Shown here one piece after another: positions 54,570-64,000 of a DNA stretch of 64,000 nt (positions are counted from its first letter, which is position 1; each line of letters begins with the position of its first letter). The DNA is taken from positions 1-64,000 of the forward strand of contig NZ_FNUR01000016.1 of NCBI RefSeq assembly GCF_900108105.1. Reading direction: 5' to 3'. The notes below the pieces were generated by a model that ran no database searches, was not told the origin of the DNA, and saw only the letters and a program-made list of their open reading frames with translations. The position numbers were made by a program, and so were the translations under genes. This stretch comes from Butyrivibrio sp. Su6 (GTDB lineage: Bacteria; Bacillota; Clostridia; Lachnospirales; Lachnospiraceae).

Positions 54570-54599
54570 TTGTCTTTAATCAGAAAATAATGATATCAT
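54570..54599 (+). promoter_or_regulatory. Candidate promoter of adk-map-infA
   Basis: TTGTCT (54570-54575), 18-nt spacer and TG-A-TATCAT (TATCAT at 54594-54599), 24 nt before the adk ATG. It would give these genes their own transcript. Confidence 0.55.
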
Positions 54600-54608
54600 T
54601 TAACATAA

Positions 54609-56019
<1,411 letters not shown>

Positions 56020-56042
56020 TAGTAAAGGATAGGAGGAAAGAA

Positions 56043-56261
56043 ATGTCTAAGGCTGATGTAATTGAAATTGAAGGAAAGGTTATTGAGAAGCTTCCTAACA
56101 CAATGTTCCAGGTTGAGCTTGAGAATGGTCATGTTGTTCTTGCTCATATCAGTGGAAAGCTTCGTCAGAACTTCATCAGAATCTTACCTGGTGATAAGGT
56201 AACTCTTGAACTTTCACCATATGACCTTACAAAAGGAAGAATTATTTGGAGAGACAAATAA
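56043..56261 (+). CDS. infA: Translation initiation factor IF-1
   Basis: 72 aa from the ATG at 56043 with AGGAGG upstream; a longer frame from 56016 lacks support. S1/OB-fold protein: [14 protein letters not shown] and R-I-L-P-G-D-K-V. Binds the 30S A site. The usual following block rpmJ-rpsM-rpsK-rpsD-rpoA-rplQ is absent and a terminator follows. Confidence 0.97.
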   Translation: MSKADVIEIEGKVIEKLPNTMFQVELENGHVVLAHISGKLRQNFIRILPGDKVTLELSPYDLTKGRIIWRDK

Positions 56262-56272
56262 TTTTGAAATTG

Positions 56273-56301
56273 TCCGTGGCAAATGTGCCACGGATTTTTT
56301 T
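56273..56301 (+). terminator. Terminator after infA
   Basis: TCCGTGGCA (56273-56281) pairs with TGCCACGGA (56286-56294), followed by a T run. It ends the ribosomal cluster. Confidence 0.9.
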
Positions 56302-56387
56302 ATTTTTTTGCCTTTTTTGCCACTTGTTTTTCTCCTTCGTATAAATAATCAGAAAACAAAAATCACTCATGAAAGGAGGATAACAAT

Positions 56388-56465
56388 ATGGTAAGTTTAA
56401 TAGCAAAGGCATTTATAGTTGCAATGTTTGTATGTGAGGTTATCCTCGTGTTAAAAATATGCTAG
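56388..56465 (+). CDS. 25-codon hydrophobic ORF (possible small membrane protein)
   Basis: ATG at 56388 after a strong AAAGGAGG (spacer 7) and TAG at 56463-56465. The peptide is one hydrophobic helix (S-L-I-A-K-A-F-I-V-A-M-F-V) with Cys near the middle and at the C-terminus. It lies between two terminators (56273 and 56512), so it is probably expressed alone. It may be a small membrane protein or a leader peptide for the TRAP operon. No known family recognised. Confidence 0.55.
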   Translation: MVSLIAKAFIVAMFVCEVILVLKIC

Positions 56466-56511
56466 TCAATGATAATAATGTCCGATTTTACTGCCTCCCG
56501 CGGTAACATAT

Positions 56512-56546
56512 AATGGCATTGTCGAGAAGACAATGTCATTTTTTTA
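56512..56546 (+). terminator. Terminator or attenuator before the TRAP operon
   Basis: ATGGCATTGTC (56513-56523) pairs with GACAATGTCAT (56529-56539), one G-U pair, loop GAGAA, then TTTTTT. It lies 33 nt before dctP, and a TTTTAC-17-TATAAT promoter-like pair (56486-56514) lies directly before it. Confidence 0.75.
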
Positions 56547-56578
56547 GTTGATTTTCAAGAAAACGGGAGGTTACACAA

Positions 56579-57664
56579 ATGAAAAAAAGAGTTGTATCAG
56601 TTTTTATGGCACTGGCAATGGGACTTTCTATTGTTGCATGTGGAGTAACAGCACCAGAAGCACCTGCTGCAGAACCAGTAGCTGAGCAGAAAGAAGAAAC
56701 TGCAGCTGAGCAGACTAAGGCACCTGAAGCAGTTACACCTGCTGCAGATGCTATCACACTTGTTATGGCAGAGGTAAACCCTCTTGATACCATAGTAGGT
56801 ATGACAGATCAGAAGTTTAAAGAAGAAGTAGAAGCTAGATCTAACGGATCAATCATTATTGATCTTCAGGCTAGTGGTGTTCTTGGTTCAGAGAACGATG
56901 TTCTTGACACAATGCTTGGCGGTGGCGGAACAATTGATATGTCCAGAATTTCAGCTTTCGCTCTTACAAGCTATGGCGGACAGAAGTCAATGCTTCTTTC
57001 ACTTCCTTATATCTTTACAAGCCGTGATCATTTCTGGAATTTTGCTACATCAGACCTTGCACAGGAATTCCTTCAGGAGCCTTCAGAGAACGGTAGCGGT
57101 GTAAGAGGTCTTTTCTACGGAGAAGAAGGATTCCGTCATTTCTTTACAGTTAATGAAATAAAAGATATCAATTCATTCAAGGGAATGAAACTTCGTGTTT
57201 CAAATGACCCTATCATGAATGGTCTTGTAGAAGGGCTTGGAGCATCTCCTACAGTAGTAAGCTTTGGTGAGCTTTATTCAGCACTTCAGACAGGAGTTGT
57301 AGATGGCGCTGAACAGCCAATCGCAAACTACAAGTCTAATGCTTTCCCTGAAGTCGCTCCTTATATGATCCTTGATGGACACACTCTTGGTGCTATTCAG
57401 GTAATCATCACAGATGAAGCTTGGAATAAGCTTTCTGCTGAACAGCAGCAGGTTCTTGTTGATGCAGGTAAGGCTGCTTCTGAGTACAACCGCTCAATTT
57501 CAGAGGAAAAAGAGAATGCTGTATTAGAAGAACTTAAGGCTGATGGAGTTACAATCATTGAGGTTGAAGATATCACACCTTGGCAGGAAGCAGTTAAGCC
57601 TGTAATTGAGGAAAACATTAAAGGTCTTGAAGATTATTACCAGAAGTTAGTTGATATGAAGTAA
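56579..57664 (+). CDS. dctP: TRAP transporter solute-binding lipoprotein (DctP type)
   Basis: 361 aa. Signal peptide with lipobox I-V-A-C (Cys21), a Glu/Ala-rich linker to about residue 58, then the DctP fold: N-P-L-D-T-I-V-G-M-T-D-Q-K-F-K, P-Y-I-F-T-S-R-D-H, the carboxylate-binding region F-K-G-M-K-L-R-V-S-N-D-P, and G-E-L-Y-S-A-L-Q-T-G-V-V-D-G-A-E-Q. Such proteins bind dicarboxylates, sugar acids or similar and deliver them to DctQM using ion gradients. GGGAGG precedes the ATG. Confidence 0.92.
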   Translation: MKKRVVSVFMALAMGLSIVACGVTAPEAPAAEPVAEQKEETAAEQTKAPEAVTPAADAITLVMAEVNPLDTIVGMTDQKFKEEVEARSNGSIIIDLQASGVLGSENDVLDTMLGGGGTIDMSRISAFALTSYGGQKSMLLSLPYIFTSRDHFWNFATSDLAQEFLQEPSENGSGVRGLFYGEEGFRHFFTVNEIKDINSFKGMKLRVSNDPIMNGLVEGLGASPTVVSFGELYSALQTGVVDGAEQPIANYKSNAFPEVAPYMILDGHTLGAIQVIITDEAWNKLSAEQQQVLVDAGKAASEYNRSISEEKENAVLEELKADGVTIIEVEDITPWQEAVKPVIEENIKGLEDYYQKLVDMK

Positions 57665-57682
57665 TAAATATAAAGGGGAAAT

Positions 57683-58207
57683 ATGGAATCTTTTTTTAAA
57701 ACAGTTGATAGTATTAAGCCTTTATATGATGTGACATACAAGATTATGCTTGTGATATGTAAGATTCTTCTTGTGGCAGACATCATTATCACAAGTATGA
57801 GCGTTTTTGGCAGATATATTCCTTTTATCCCGGATCCATCCTGGACAGAAGAAATCGTTCTTACACTGATGGCATATATGGCAGTTTTATCTGCAGCCCT
57901 TGCCATCAGGAGGGGCGCTCATATCAGAATGACAGCCCTTGACAGATATCTTCCAACCAAACTCATTAAAATACTGGATTTGTTATCAGATGTATGCATC
58001 ATGTTTTTGGCTTTTGTAATGCTTATAGTTGGATGGCAGTATGCTTCTACAATTGGAAGTAAGGGCGTATATGTTTCTCTTCCTAAGTTATCAAGATTTT
58101 GGATGTATTTTCCAATTCCTGTGGCTGGTCTTGCAATGATCATTTTTGAACTTGAAGCAATTTACAACCACATCAAGGGATTTTTTGTAAAGGAGGAGAA
58201 AAACTGA
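57683..58207 (+). CDS. dctQ: TRAP transporter small permease (DctQ)
   Basis: 174 aa with four membrane segments and the family motif F-G-R-Y-I-P-F-I-P-D-P-S-W-T-E-E-I near residues 39-55, plus R-R-G-A-H-I-R-M. Pairs with DctM. AAAGGGG precedes the ATG; the stop overlaps dctM (TGATG). Confidence 0.9.
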   Translation: MESFFKTVDSIKPLYDVTYKIMLVICKILLVADIIITSMSVFGRYIPFIPDPSWTEEIVLTLMAYMAVLSAALAIRRGAHIRMTALDRYLPTKLIKILDLLSDVCIMFLAFVMLIVGWQYASTIGSKGVYVSLPKLSRFWMYFPIPVAGLAMIIFELEAIYNHIKGFFVKEEKN

Positions 58208-59502
58208 TGACTGCTAATTCTACAGCAATTGCTATATTGCTAATTAGCTTTCTGGTCATGATCTTTTTGAGATTCCAGATAGCGTATGCAGTAGCATTAT
58301 CCTCAATCCTTTGCCTTTTGTATCAGGGACTTCCTCTTACAACTGTTTGTCAGCAGATGGTAAAAGGAATAAGTTCTTTTTCGCTCATGGCAGTTCCGTT
58401 CTTTATAACTATGGGCTGCATCATGGGAAGCGGAGGAATTTCTGAAAAGCTGATTGCTTTGGCCGATGCCTGTGTAGGCTGGATGACCGGTGGTATGGCC
58501 ATGGTAAACATAGTTGCTTCCTATTTCTTTGGAGGTATTTCGGGTTCTGCAGCTGCAGATACTGCCTCCCTTGGAAGTATTTTGATCCCTATGATGGTTG
58601 ATCAGGGATATGACGATGACTTTTCAACTGCGGTAACAATTACTTCATCTTGCGAAGGTTTGCTGGTTCCTCCCAGTCATAATATGGTCATTTATGCGAT
58701 GAGCGCAGGTGGAGTCTCCGTAGGAAGCCTGTTTTTGGCAGGTTACATTCCCGGAGCACTTCTTGCAGCTTCACTTATGATAGGCTCTTACATTATTTCT
58801 AAAAGACGTCACTATCCAAAAGGAGAAGCATTTAGCATAAAGAAATTTGGAAAACAGCTCGGAATATCTTTCTGGGCCCTTGCCGCAGTAGTTATCGTTG
58901 TAGTCGGTGTTGTTGGAGGTCTTTTCACAGCTACAGAGTCTGCAGCTGTTGCAGTAATCTACAGCCTTATAGTCAGTGTATTTATCTATAGGGGGCTTGA
59001 TCTTAAGGGAGTATGGAAAACTCTTGAGCAGTGCGTTGATACACTTTCAATAGTTCTTATCCTTATTTCAACATCAAGCATTTTTGGTTATTGCCTTACA
59101 ACCCTTCACGTACCTGATCTTGCAGCTAATGCAATCATAGGACTTACAAGAAATCCAATACTGATCGCGCTTTTATTGAACTTAATTCTGTTGGTACTTG
59201 GATGTATCATGGATATGGCACCGATCATTTTGATCGCAACACCTATTCTTTTACCTATTGCTACATCAATTGGAATTAATCCGATACAGTTCGGCATAAT
59301 GATCATATTAAACTGCGGTATTGGACTTCTGACACCACCTGTTGGAGCAGTTCTTTTCATAGGATCTGCGGTTGGCAAGGTAAAGATGGAAAAAGTTGTA
59401 AAGGCTACATTGCCATTCTATCTATGTATGATAGTGGTTCTTTTACTGCTTACCTTTATTCCAGAGATCAGTATGTTCCTGCCGAATCTGCTTATGAAAT
59501 GA
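58207..59502 (+). CDS. dctM: TRAP transporter large permease (DctM)
   Basis: 431 aa with about 12 membrane segments. Typical: P-F-F-I-T-M-G-C-I-M-G-S-G-G-I-S, G-G-I-S-G-S-A-A-A-D-T-A and G-L-L-T-P-P-V-G. Forms the ion-coupled channel for the ligand delivered by DctP. AAGGAGG lies in the dctQ tail. Confidence 0.93.
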   Translation: MTANSTAIAILLISFLVMIFLRFQIAYAVALSSILCLLYQGLPLTTVCQQMVKGISSFSLMAVPFFITMGCIMGSGGISEKLIALADACVGWMTGGMAMVNIVASYFFGGISGSAAADTASLGSILIPMMVDQGYDDDFSTAVTITSSCEGLLVPPSHNMVIYAMSAGGVSVGSLFLAGYIPGALLAASLMIGSYIISKRRHYPKGEAFSIKKFGKQLGISFWALAAVVIVVVGVVGGLFTATESAAVAVIYSLIVSVFIYRGLDLKGVWKTLEQCVDTLSIVLILISTSSIFGYCLTTLHVPDLAANAIIGLTRNPILIALLLNLILLVLGCIMDMAPIILIATPILLPIATSIGINPIQFGIMIILNCGIGLLTPPVGAVLFIGSAVGKVKMEKVVKATLPFYLCMIVVLLLLTFIPEISMFLPNLLMK

Positions 59503-59523
59503 TCGTTATTTGAAAGGCTTTTT

Positions 59524-59994
59524 ATGGAGTATAGATATACTTGTGATGTTAAAACTGCAGACATATGGAAAATGGCTATGCGCCGTACCTACAAGTCATT
59601 TGTTGGCATAATAAACCTTGTGTTTACGGTTGCGATGATTCTTTTGACTATCAGATTCTGGGGCGCTTCTTCAGGATTTATAAGAAGTCTCATGATTTTT
59701 GGATGCATTCTTTTTCCTGTGATCCAGCCTCTTGCAACATATGGTATGAGCGCAAAGCAGCTTGAAAATCTGCCCAAAGACATGGTACTGACATTTAATG
59801 ATAAGGGCGTTTTGGTGGAAACCGGCGGCAGATTTGAGAGTATTAAGTGGAAAAATATATCAAATGCCATAAAAAGAAATAATATGATCATTGTAATGTC
59901 AGATGACAGACATGGATATATGATTACTGACAGAGTCTTGGGCAAAGAAAAAGACTTATTTTTCAATTACCTTTGCTCAAAAATAACAGCTTAG
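59524..59994 (+). CDS. YcxB-like membrane protein, 156 aa
   Basis: Two hydrophobic segments (about 24-41 and 52-68) and a C-terminal YcxB-type domain with beta strands (V-L-T-F-N-D-K-G-V-L-V-E-T-G-G, then I-K-W-K-N-I-S-N-A-I-K-R-N-N, then M-I-I-V-M). YcxB proteins have no known function. AAAGG precedes the ATG. It ends the TRAP transcript at the terminator that follows. Confidence 0.75.
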   Translation: MEYRYTCDVKTADIWKMAMRRTYKSFVGIINLVFTVAMILLTIRFWGASSGFIRSLMIFGCILFPVIQPLATYGMSAKQLENLPKDMVLTFNDKGVLVETGGRFESIKWKNISNAIKRNNMIIVMSDDRHGYMITDRVLGKEKDLFFNYLCSKITA

Positions 59995-60010
59995 TTTGAA
60001 TAGTTTTTTT

Positions 60011-60064
60011 AAAGAGGCGGCGCTATAATTATTACAATAACTATAACGAAGCCTCTTTATTTTT
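60011..60064 (+). terminator. Long-loop terminator directly before the kinase gene
   Basis: AAAGAGGC (60011-60018) pairs with GCCTCTTT (60051-60058) and is followed by ATTTTT. The loop is 32 nt and contains TATAAT. The kinase ATG lies only 8 nt behind the T run, so it may instead fold over the 5' end of that mRNA. Confidence 0.55.
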
Positions 60065-60072
60065 ACCCATTT

Positions 60073-61593
60073 ATGAATAAAATTAGACAATTCTGGAAAA
60101 ATCTCAAGATCATAAACAAAATAAAAGTTTTTACAGGCAGCGTATTTTTTGCTACTTTAGCAATTCTTCTTTTTGATGTCTGGATCATTAAGCTCTTTAT
60201 GATGGATTTCAATGACATTATGGAGGATAATTCCAAAAGCGGTGAGGTAATAAGCGCTCTTAATAAGGAAATAGACACATTTGATATGTACGTACACAGT
60301 GCAGATCCTTCTAATAAAACAGAATGGATAGAGAGTGTTAATGAAAGCGCGAAAACTCTGAATAAAGTCCCACTTGATTATGGGCGACTTGGGCAAGAGC
60401 GCTATGCGCTGATGTTTTCCTTTAAGACTGCTTATGGCGAATATAGCGTGGAAAGAGATAAGGTTATAGAGGATTTTCAGGATGGAAACGTTCTGATAGC
60501 AGATCTTTACAGGGTATATGGAATGCAAAAGTATCTGCTTCAGTATGCGCAGCATTTTGTTGACGTGACAATGAAGGAAGGCAATGCCAATTACCAAAAG
60601 CTCATGCCCGTCATCATAAGTGTCCCATTTTTGGTTTCAGCTATCGGCATCGTGGTATTTTTTATAATATTTGAAATCTCAAAGATCATGAACGCGTCAA
60701 TTACCACTCCTGTGCTGACTCTTGCAAACGCTTCACGTAAAATTGCCGCAAATGATTTTTTTATTGATGACATTGAAGTCAGCAGCCAGGATGAGATTGG
60801 CGAGCTCGTCACTGCTTTTAACAAAATGAAATTTGCTACAGGCGAGTATATAAAGGCATTGGAAGACAAGAGAGTAGCGCTTGATCAGCTTCATGAGCAG
60901 GAAATGGAAAATCTAAAGATTGAAAAGCAGCTTGAGACAATGAACCTTGAGCTTTTGAAGAGCCAGATAAACCCGCATTTTCTTTTTAATACACTCAATG
61001 CTATAGCGGGAACCGCGAATCTGGAGGATGCGCCTACCACAGAGCAGATGATAGAAGCTTTAAGCTCATTGTTTAGATATAATCTAAAGACTCAGGCAAA
61101 AGAAACTTTGCTTTCGCAGGAACTAAAGATTTCAAAAGATTATATGTATCTTCAGAAAATGAGATTTGGTGAGAGAGTTCAATTTGAAATTGACTCAGAG
61201 GTGGATGAAAATGCAGTTATAGTGCCCACTTTCACCTTTCAGCCTCTTTTGGAAAATGCAATTATTCATGGCATATCCAAGAAAGTGGAGGGAGGAAAAG
61301 TGACCATAAAGATACGGCATGTAGGTGGAAGGCTGCATATAAATGTTGAAGATACCGGAGTTGGCATGGATGAGATAACTCTGTGGAATATAAAAAAGCA
61401 GCTTTATGATCAGACGCTTAATAAGAATCTTGAAAAAACAGTGGGAATAGGACTTGGTAATATATGTAAGCGCATCAGAGCGATGTATAGCGACGGAAAT
61501 TTCGAAATTACCAGTAAAGAAGGAGAGGGAACAGTGATCTTCATTGACATACCTTTCTTAGACCCACAGATGCAGGTGGATAGCAATGTATAG
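60073..61593 (+). CDS. YesM/LytS-type sensor histidine kinase
   Basis: 506 aa. Membrane segments at about 20-42 and 178-200 enclose a helical sensor region of 135 residues, followed by HAMP (about 205-260), a coiled coil, the phospho-acceptor His in I-N-P-H-F-L-F-N-T-L and the ATPase with L-L-E-N-A-I-I-H-G, D-T-G-V-G-M and G-I-G-L-G-N. No ribosome binding site is seen before the ATG, so translation may be weak or leaderless. It overlaps the regulator gene by 8 nt. Confidence 0.88.
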   Translation: MNKIRQFWKNLKIINKIKVFTGSVFFATLAILLFDVWIIKLFMMDFNDIMEDNSKSGEVISALNKEIDTFDMYVHSADPSNKTEWIESVNESAKTLNKVPLDYGRLGQERYALMFSFKTAYGEYSVERDKVIEDFQDGNVLIADLYRVYGMQKYLLQYAQHFVDVTMKEGNANYQKLMPVIISVPFLVSAIGIVVFFIIFEISKIMNASITTPVLTLANASRKIAANDFFIDDIEVSSQDEIGELVTAFNKMKFATGEYIKALEDKRVALDQLHEQEMENLKIEKQLETMNLELLKSQINPHFLFNTLNAIAGTANLEDAPTTEQMIEALSSLFRYNLKTQAKETLLSQELKISKDYMYLQKMRFGERVQFEIDSEVDENAVIVPTFTFQPLLENAIIHGISKKVEGGKVTIKIRHVGGRLHINVEDTGVGMDEITLWNIKKQLYDQTLNKNLEKTVGIGLGNICKRIRAMYSDGNFEITSKEGEGTVIFIDIPFLDPQMQVDSNV

Positions 61594-62371
61594 AATATTA
61601 GTGGCAGACGATGAACCAATTGAACGACAGGTGATAAATAAAAAGATAAAAGCTTTTTTCCCGAATCTGGTTGAAGTCTTTGTGGCTGAGAATGGAATTG
61701 AGGCTGTGAAAAAATATACCGAGAATATGTGCAATATAGCTGTTCTTGACATTGAGATGCCTGGAATGAACGGACTTGAAGCGGCAACGCAGATCAGAAA
61801 CCTTGATAAAGACTGCAGCATTATCTTTCTCACGGCATTTGATGAATTTAGTTATGCCAAAAGAGCTATTGAAGTAAGGGCCTTGGATTATCTTTTAAAA
61901 CCCGGTTCTGATGAGGAACTGATCAATATATTGGAAGAGGCCTTCAGAATTTGCGATAGTAACAGCAAAGCCCCCAAAGCTGACCGTTCTCAAAAGGATT
62001 CAGGATCAGAGCCTTCCTTGGACTATAGCGAAGATGATATACATAGCAATACTCTCATCAGGGATATTACAGGGTACATAGAAAGCCATTACATGGAAGA
62101 TATCGCTCTTCAGGATATTGCAGGATACTTAAATTATTCCGACGTTTATTTTTGCAAACTTTTCAAGCAAAATTTTGGCAAGAATTTCATTACGTACCTG
62201 AATGAGTTCAGAATGGCCCGGGCAAAAGATCTTTTGGCTGATCCAGGGATTAATATAAAAGATGTCGGATATAAAGCGGGATTTAGAGATCCTAATTATT
62301 TTACCAGGATATTTAAACGAATGGTGGGAATGACACCAAGCGAGTATAGGAGCGGAGCTTTGGAACAATGA
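61586..62371 (+). CDS. YesN-type response regulator with AraC domain
   Basis: 261 aa. Receiver: D8-D9, phospho-acceptor D55 in V-L-D-I-E-M-P-G, T-A-F-D and L-L-K-P-G. The last 100 residues are an AraC-type double HTH (L-N-Y-S-D-V-Y-F-C-K-L-F-K-Q and A-G-F-R-D-P-N-Y-F-T-R-I-F-K-R). Probably controls the TRAP operon. Start overlaps the kinase gene and the stop overlaps the binding protein (ATGA). Confidence 0.9.
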   Translation: MYRILVADDEPIERQVINKKIKAFFPNLVEVFVAENGIEAVKKYTENMCNIAVLDIEMPGMNGLEAATQIRNLDKDCSIIFLTAFDEFSYAKRAIEVRALDYLLKPGSDEELINILEEAFRICDSNSKAPKADRSQKDSGSEPSLDYSEDDIHSNTLIRDITGYIESHYMEDIALQDIAGYLNYSDVYFCKLFKQNFGKNFITYLNEFRMARAKDLLADPGINIKDVGYKAGFRDPNYFTRIFKRMVGMTPSEYRSGALEQ

Positions 62372-63384
62372 CAAAGAGATGGATATATGGCCTAGTGCTG
62401 TCTGTTTTGGGAATCATAGCTGCTGTTGCAGGCTTAAGGCTATTGCTTATGCTTAGCAGTGATCATATGAATAAAGAGCCGGAGTTTGTTCTTTTGTATG
62501 CGGAAAATCAGACCGAGGATTATCCCACTACCCTGGGGGCCCGGAAGTTTGCTGATCTTGTGTATGAACAGACGGATGGACGCATCAAAATACTGGTTAA
62601 GTATGACGCTGAGCTTGGAAGTGAGATGCAGGTTATTGAGCAAATGAAGTTTGGAGGAATTGCATTTGCAAGAGTGTCCCTGTCGCAGCTTGCTGAGTTT
62701 GCTCCGGCGCTTAATGCTCTGCAGCTTCCTTATTTGTATAGCGACTCGCAACATATGTGGAGAGTCCTGGAAGGAGGTATCGGGGATGAGTTCCTTAACT
62801 GTATTGAGGAACAGGAAATTGTTGGACTATCCTGGTATGACGCTGGGGCAAGAAATTTTTACAGCACAACTCCGATAAGAAAACTTGAAGATCTTCAGGG
62901 TATGAATGTAAGAGTGCAGGAGTCAGATATGATGGCTGACATGGTTTCAGCTCTTGGCGGCAATCCTGTAAAGATAGTGTATTCTGATGTGTATTCGGCA
63001 TTTGAACAGAAGATAGTGGACTGTGCAGAAAACAACTGGCCATCATTTGAGGCGATGAAACACTATGATGTGGCAAGGTACTATACAATCGATGAACATA
63101 CAAGAGTGCCTGAATTACAGATATGTTCAAAGGTTATCTGGGATAAGCTGGATGAAAATGACAGAGAGATAATTCGTGACTGTGCAAAAGAATCAGCAAT
63201 TTATGAAAGACAGCTTTGGCAGGAAAGAGAAAAGTCGTCGAGGGAAGTTGCTGAAAAGAGAGGGGTCACCGTAATAGAGCTTTCGGCAAAAGAAAAATTA
63301 AGATTTAGGGAAGCTGTTTCTTCAGTGTATGAAAAATATGGCGGAGAGCAGATGGATATCATTAAGAGAATAATGGAATACTAA
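62368..63384 (+). CDS. Membrane-anchored TRAP-type binding protein (DctP family)
   Basis: 338 aa. The N-terminus is one membrane segment (about 6-30, S-V-L-G-I-I-A-A-V-A-G-L-R) without lipobox or clear cleavage site, so the protein is held by a signal anchor. The rest is a DctP fold: D-Y-P-T-T-L-G-A-R-K-F-A, L-P-Y-L-Y-S-D-S-Q-H-M-W, L-Q-G-M-N-V-R-V-Q-E-S-D and V-Y-S-A-F-E-Q-K-I-V-D-C-A-E-N-N-W. It overlaps the response-regulator gene by 4 nt and is not next to its own DctQM. It probably presents ligand to the kinase (inference). Confidence 0.87.
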   Translation: MTKRWIYGLVLSVLGIIAAVAGLRLLLMLSSDHMNKEPEFVLLYAENQTEDYPTTLGARKFADLVYEQTDGRIKILVKYDAELGSEMQVIEQMKFGGIAFARVSLSQLAEFAPALNALQLPYLYSDSQHMWRVLEGGIGDEFLNCIEEQEIVGLSWYDAGARNFYSTTPIRKLEDLQGMNVRVQESDMMADMVSALGGNPVKIVYSDVYSAFEQKIVDCAENNWPSFEAMKHYDVARYYTIDEHTRVPELQICSKVIWDKLDENDREIIRDCAKESAIYERQLWQEREKSSREVAEKRGVTVIELSAKEKLRFREAVSSVYEKYGGEQMDIIKRIMEY

Positions 63385-63410
63385 AAAGGGAGGTTTGTGC
63401 CTCCCTTTTT
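63383..63410. terminator. Bidirectional terminator
   Basis: AAAAAGGGAGG (63383-63393) pairs with CCTCCCTTTTT (63400-63410). It serves the convergent sensor operon and aldo/keto reductase gene. Confidence 0.9.
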
Positions 63411-63413
63411 GAA

Positions 63414-64000
63414 TTATATGGAATACTTATCTATTTCTTTTAACTCATCTTCTGTAAATGTAGTATTCTCGATAGCTTTTATGTTATCAAGAATCTGAGA
63501 AGATCTGGATGCGCCGATGATTACTGAAGTTATATAGTCGTCCTTAAGGTTCCACGCAAGCGCCATTTCGGCCAGTGTCTGACCACGCCTTTTGGCAATT
63601 TCATTTAAAGCCTTAATATTGGCGAGTTTTTCTTCTGTAAGCTGACCCTCTTTAAGGAAACGGCCGTCAGTGCGGATTCGGCTGTCCTCAGGAATACCAT
63701 TCAGATATCTGTCTGTTAAAAGACCCTGTGCAAGAGGAGAGAAGCATATAATTCCTGTTCCAACCTCCTTAGACTTTTCCTTCAGACCATTTTTCTCTAT
63801 TGTTCTGTCAAAAATGTTGTAGCGGTTCTGATTGATGATAAATGGAACATGAAGCTCTTTTAATATGGCGTGAGCTCTTTCAAGAGTAGGACCGTCATAA
63901 TTGGAAATACCAACATAAAGAGCCTTGCCGCTTCTTACAATCTGGGCAAGAGCCTCCATTGTCTCTTCCAGAGGCGTCTCAGGATCCATTCTGTGATGGT
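63414..64000 (-). CDS. Aldo/keto reductase, cut at the window edge
   Basis: Only the C-terminal 195 residues or so are in the window; the frame continues through the edge (H-H-R-M-D-P-E-T-P-L-E-E-T-M), so the ATG at 63989 is internal. H-R-M-D-P-E-T-P, V-G-I-S-N-Y, I-N-Q-N-R-Y-N and V-I-I-G-A-S-R match the YghZ/Gpr-like AKR14 group, which reduces methylglyoxal or L-glyceraldehyde 3-phosphate with NADPH. The substrate here is unknown. Confidence 0.85.
   Translation of the reverse strand, partial: HHRMDPETPLEETMEALAQIVRSGKALYVGISNYDGPTLERAHAILKELHVPFIINQNRYNIFDRTIEKNGLKEKSKEVGTGIICFSPLAQGLLTDRYLNGIPEDSRIRTDGRFLKEGQLTEEKLANIKALNEIAKRRGQTLAEMALAWNLKDDYITSVIIGASRSSQILDNIKAIENTTFTEDELKEIDKYSI

Overview
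The window looks like chromosome of an anaerobic, low-GC Firmicute of the Lachnospiraceae, most like Butyrivibrio or Pseudobutyrivibrio. The evidence is strong AGGAGG-type ribosome binding sites, the zinc-ribbon form of ribosomal protein S14, many lipobox lipoproteins, CUT1 and TRAP transporters paired with YesM/YesN-type two-component systems, a PurF with the four cysteines of the iron-sulfur type, and proteins of the DUF5716/DUF5717 type that I know from Lachnospiraceae. Species was not determined.

Layout. 1-4.9 kb: a gene-free left end, a small unknown gene, a PH-domain protein, a FAD-dependent dehydrogenase followed by a parvulin-like lipoprotein, and a small lipoprotein. 4.9-8.2 kb: a CUT1 sugar ABC importer (binding protein and two permeases). 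8.2-10.2 kb: KtrAB-type potassium uptake genes on the minus strand. 10.3-13.0 kb: a YesM/YesN-type kinase and AraC-type regulator, probably controlling the importer. 13.0-13.9 kb: a small membrane protein and a 62-residue peptide with a double-glycine-like leader. 13.9-15.35 kb: a 1.45-kb gene-free element built almost wholly of nested inverted repeats. 15.4-19.3 kb: a siderophore-iron ABC importer with an operator-like palindrome array. 19.7-24.5 kb: a MacAB-type efflux operon. 24.6-31.6 kb: four genes (giant DUF5717-like protein, Hsp70/actin-like ATPase, TPR-like protein, coiled-coil membrane protein) forming an uncharacterised system. 31.7-35.5 kb: purF, purB and metF. 35.5-40.7 kb: a MoxR/DUF58/two-VWA/TPR cluster like the Bat operons. 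40.9-42.8 kb: a secreted four-repeat protein and a convergent methyltransferase. 43.2-56.3 kb: the S10-spc ribosomal cluster with secY, adk, map and infA, carrying unusually long structured spacers and lacking the rpmJ-rpsM-rpsK-rpsD-rpoA-rplQ block after infA. 56.4-63.4 kb: a 25-codon ORF, a TRAP transporter, a YcxB-like protein and a second kinase-regulator pair overlapping a membrane-anchored TRAP-type binding protein. The right edge cuts an aldo/keto reductase gene.

How the parts work together. Two carbohydrate or organic-acid uptake systems each sit next to a YesM/YesN-like sensor pair. In the second, a membrane-anchored DctP-like protein is translationally coupled to the regulator, suggesting a three-component sensor that watches extracellular ligand. 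The strongest candidates for undescribed biology are the nested-palindrome element at 13903-15354, the DUF5717/DUF5716 four-gene system at 24623-31586, and the kinase-regulator-binding-protein module at 60073-63384.
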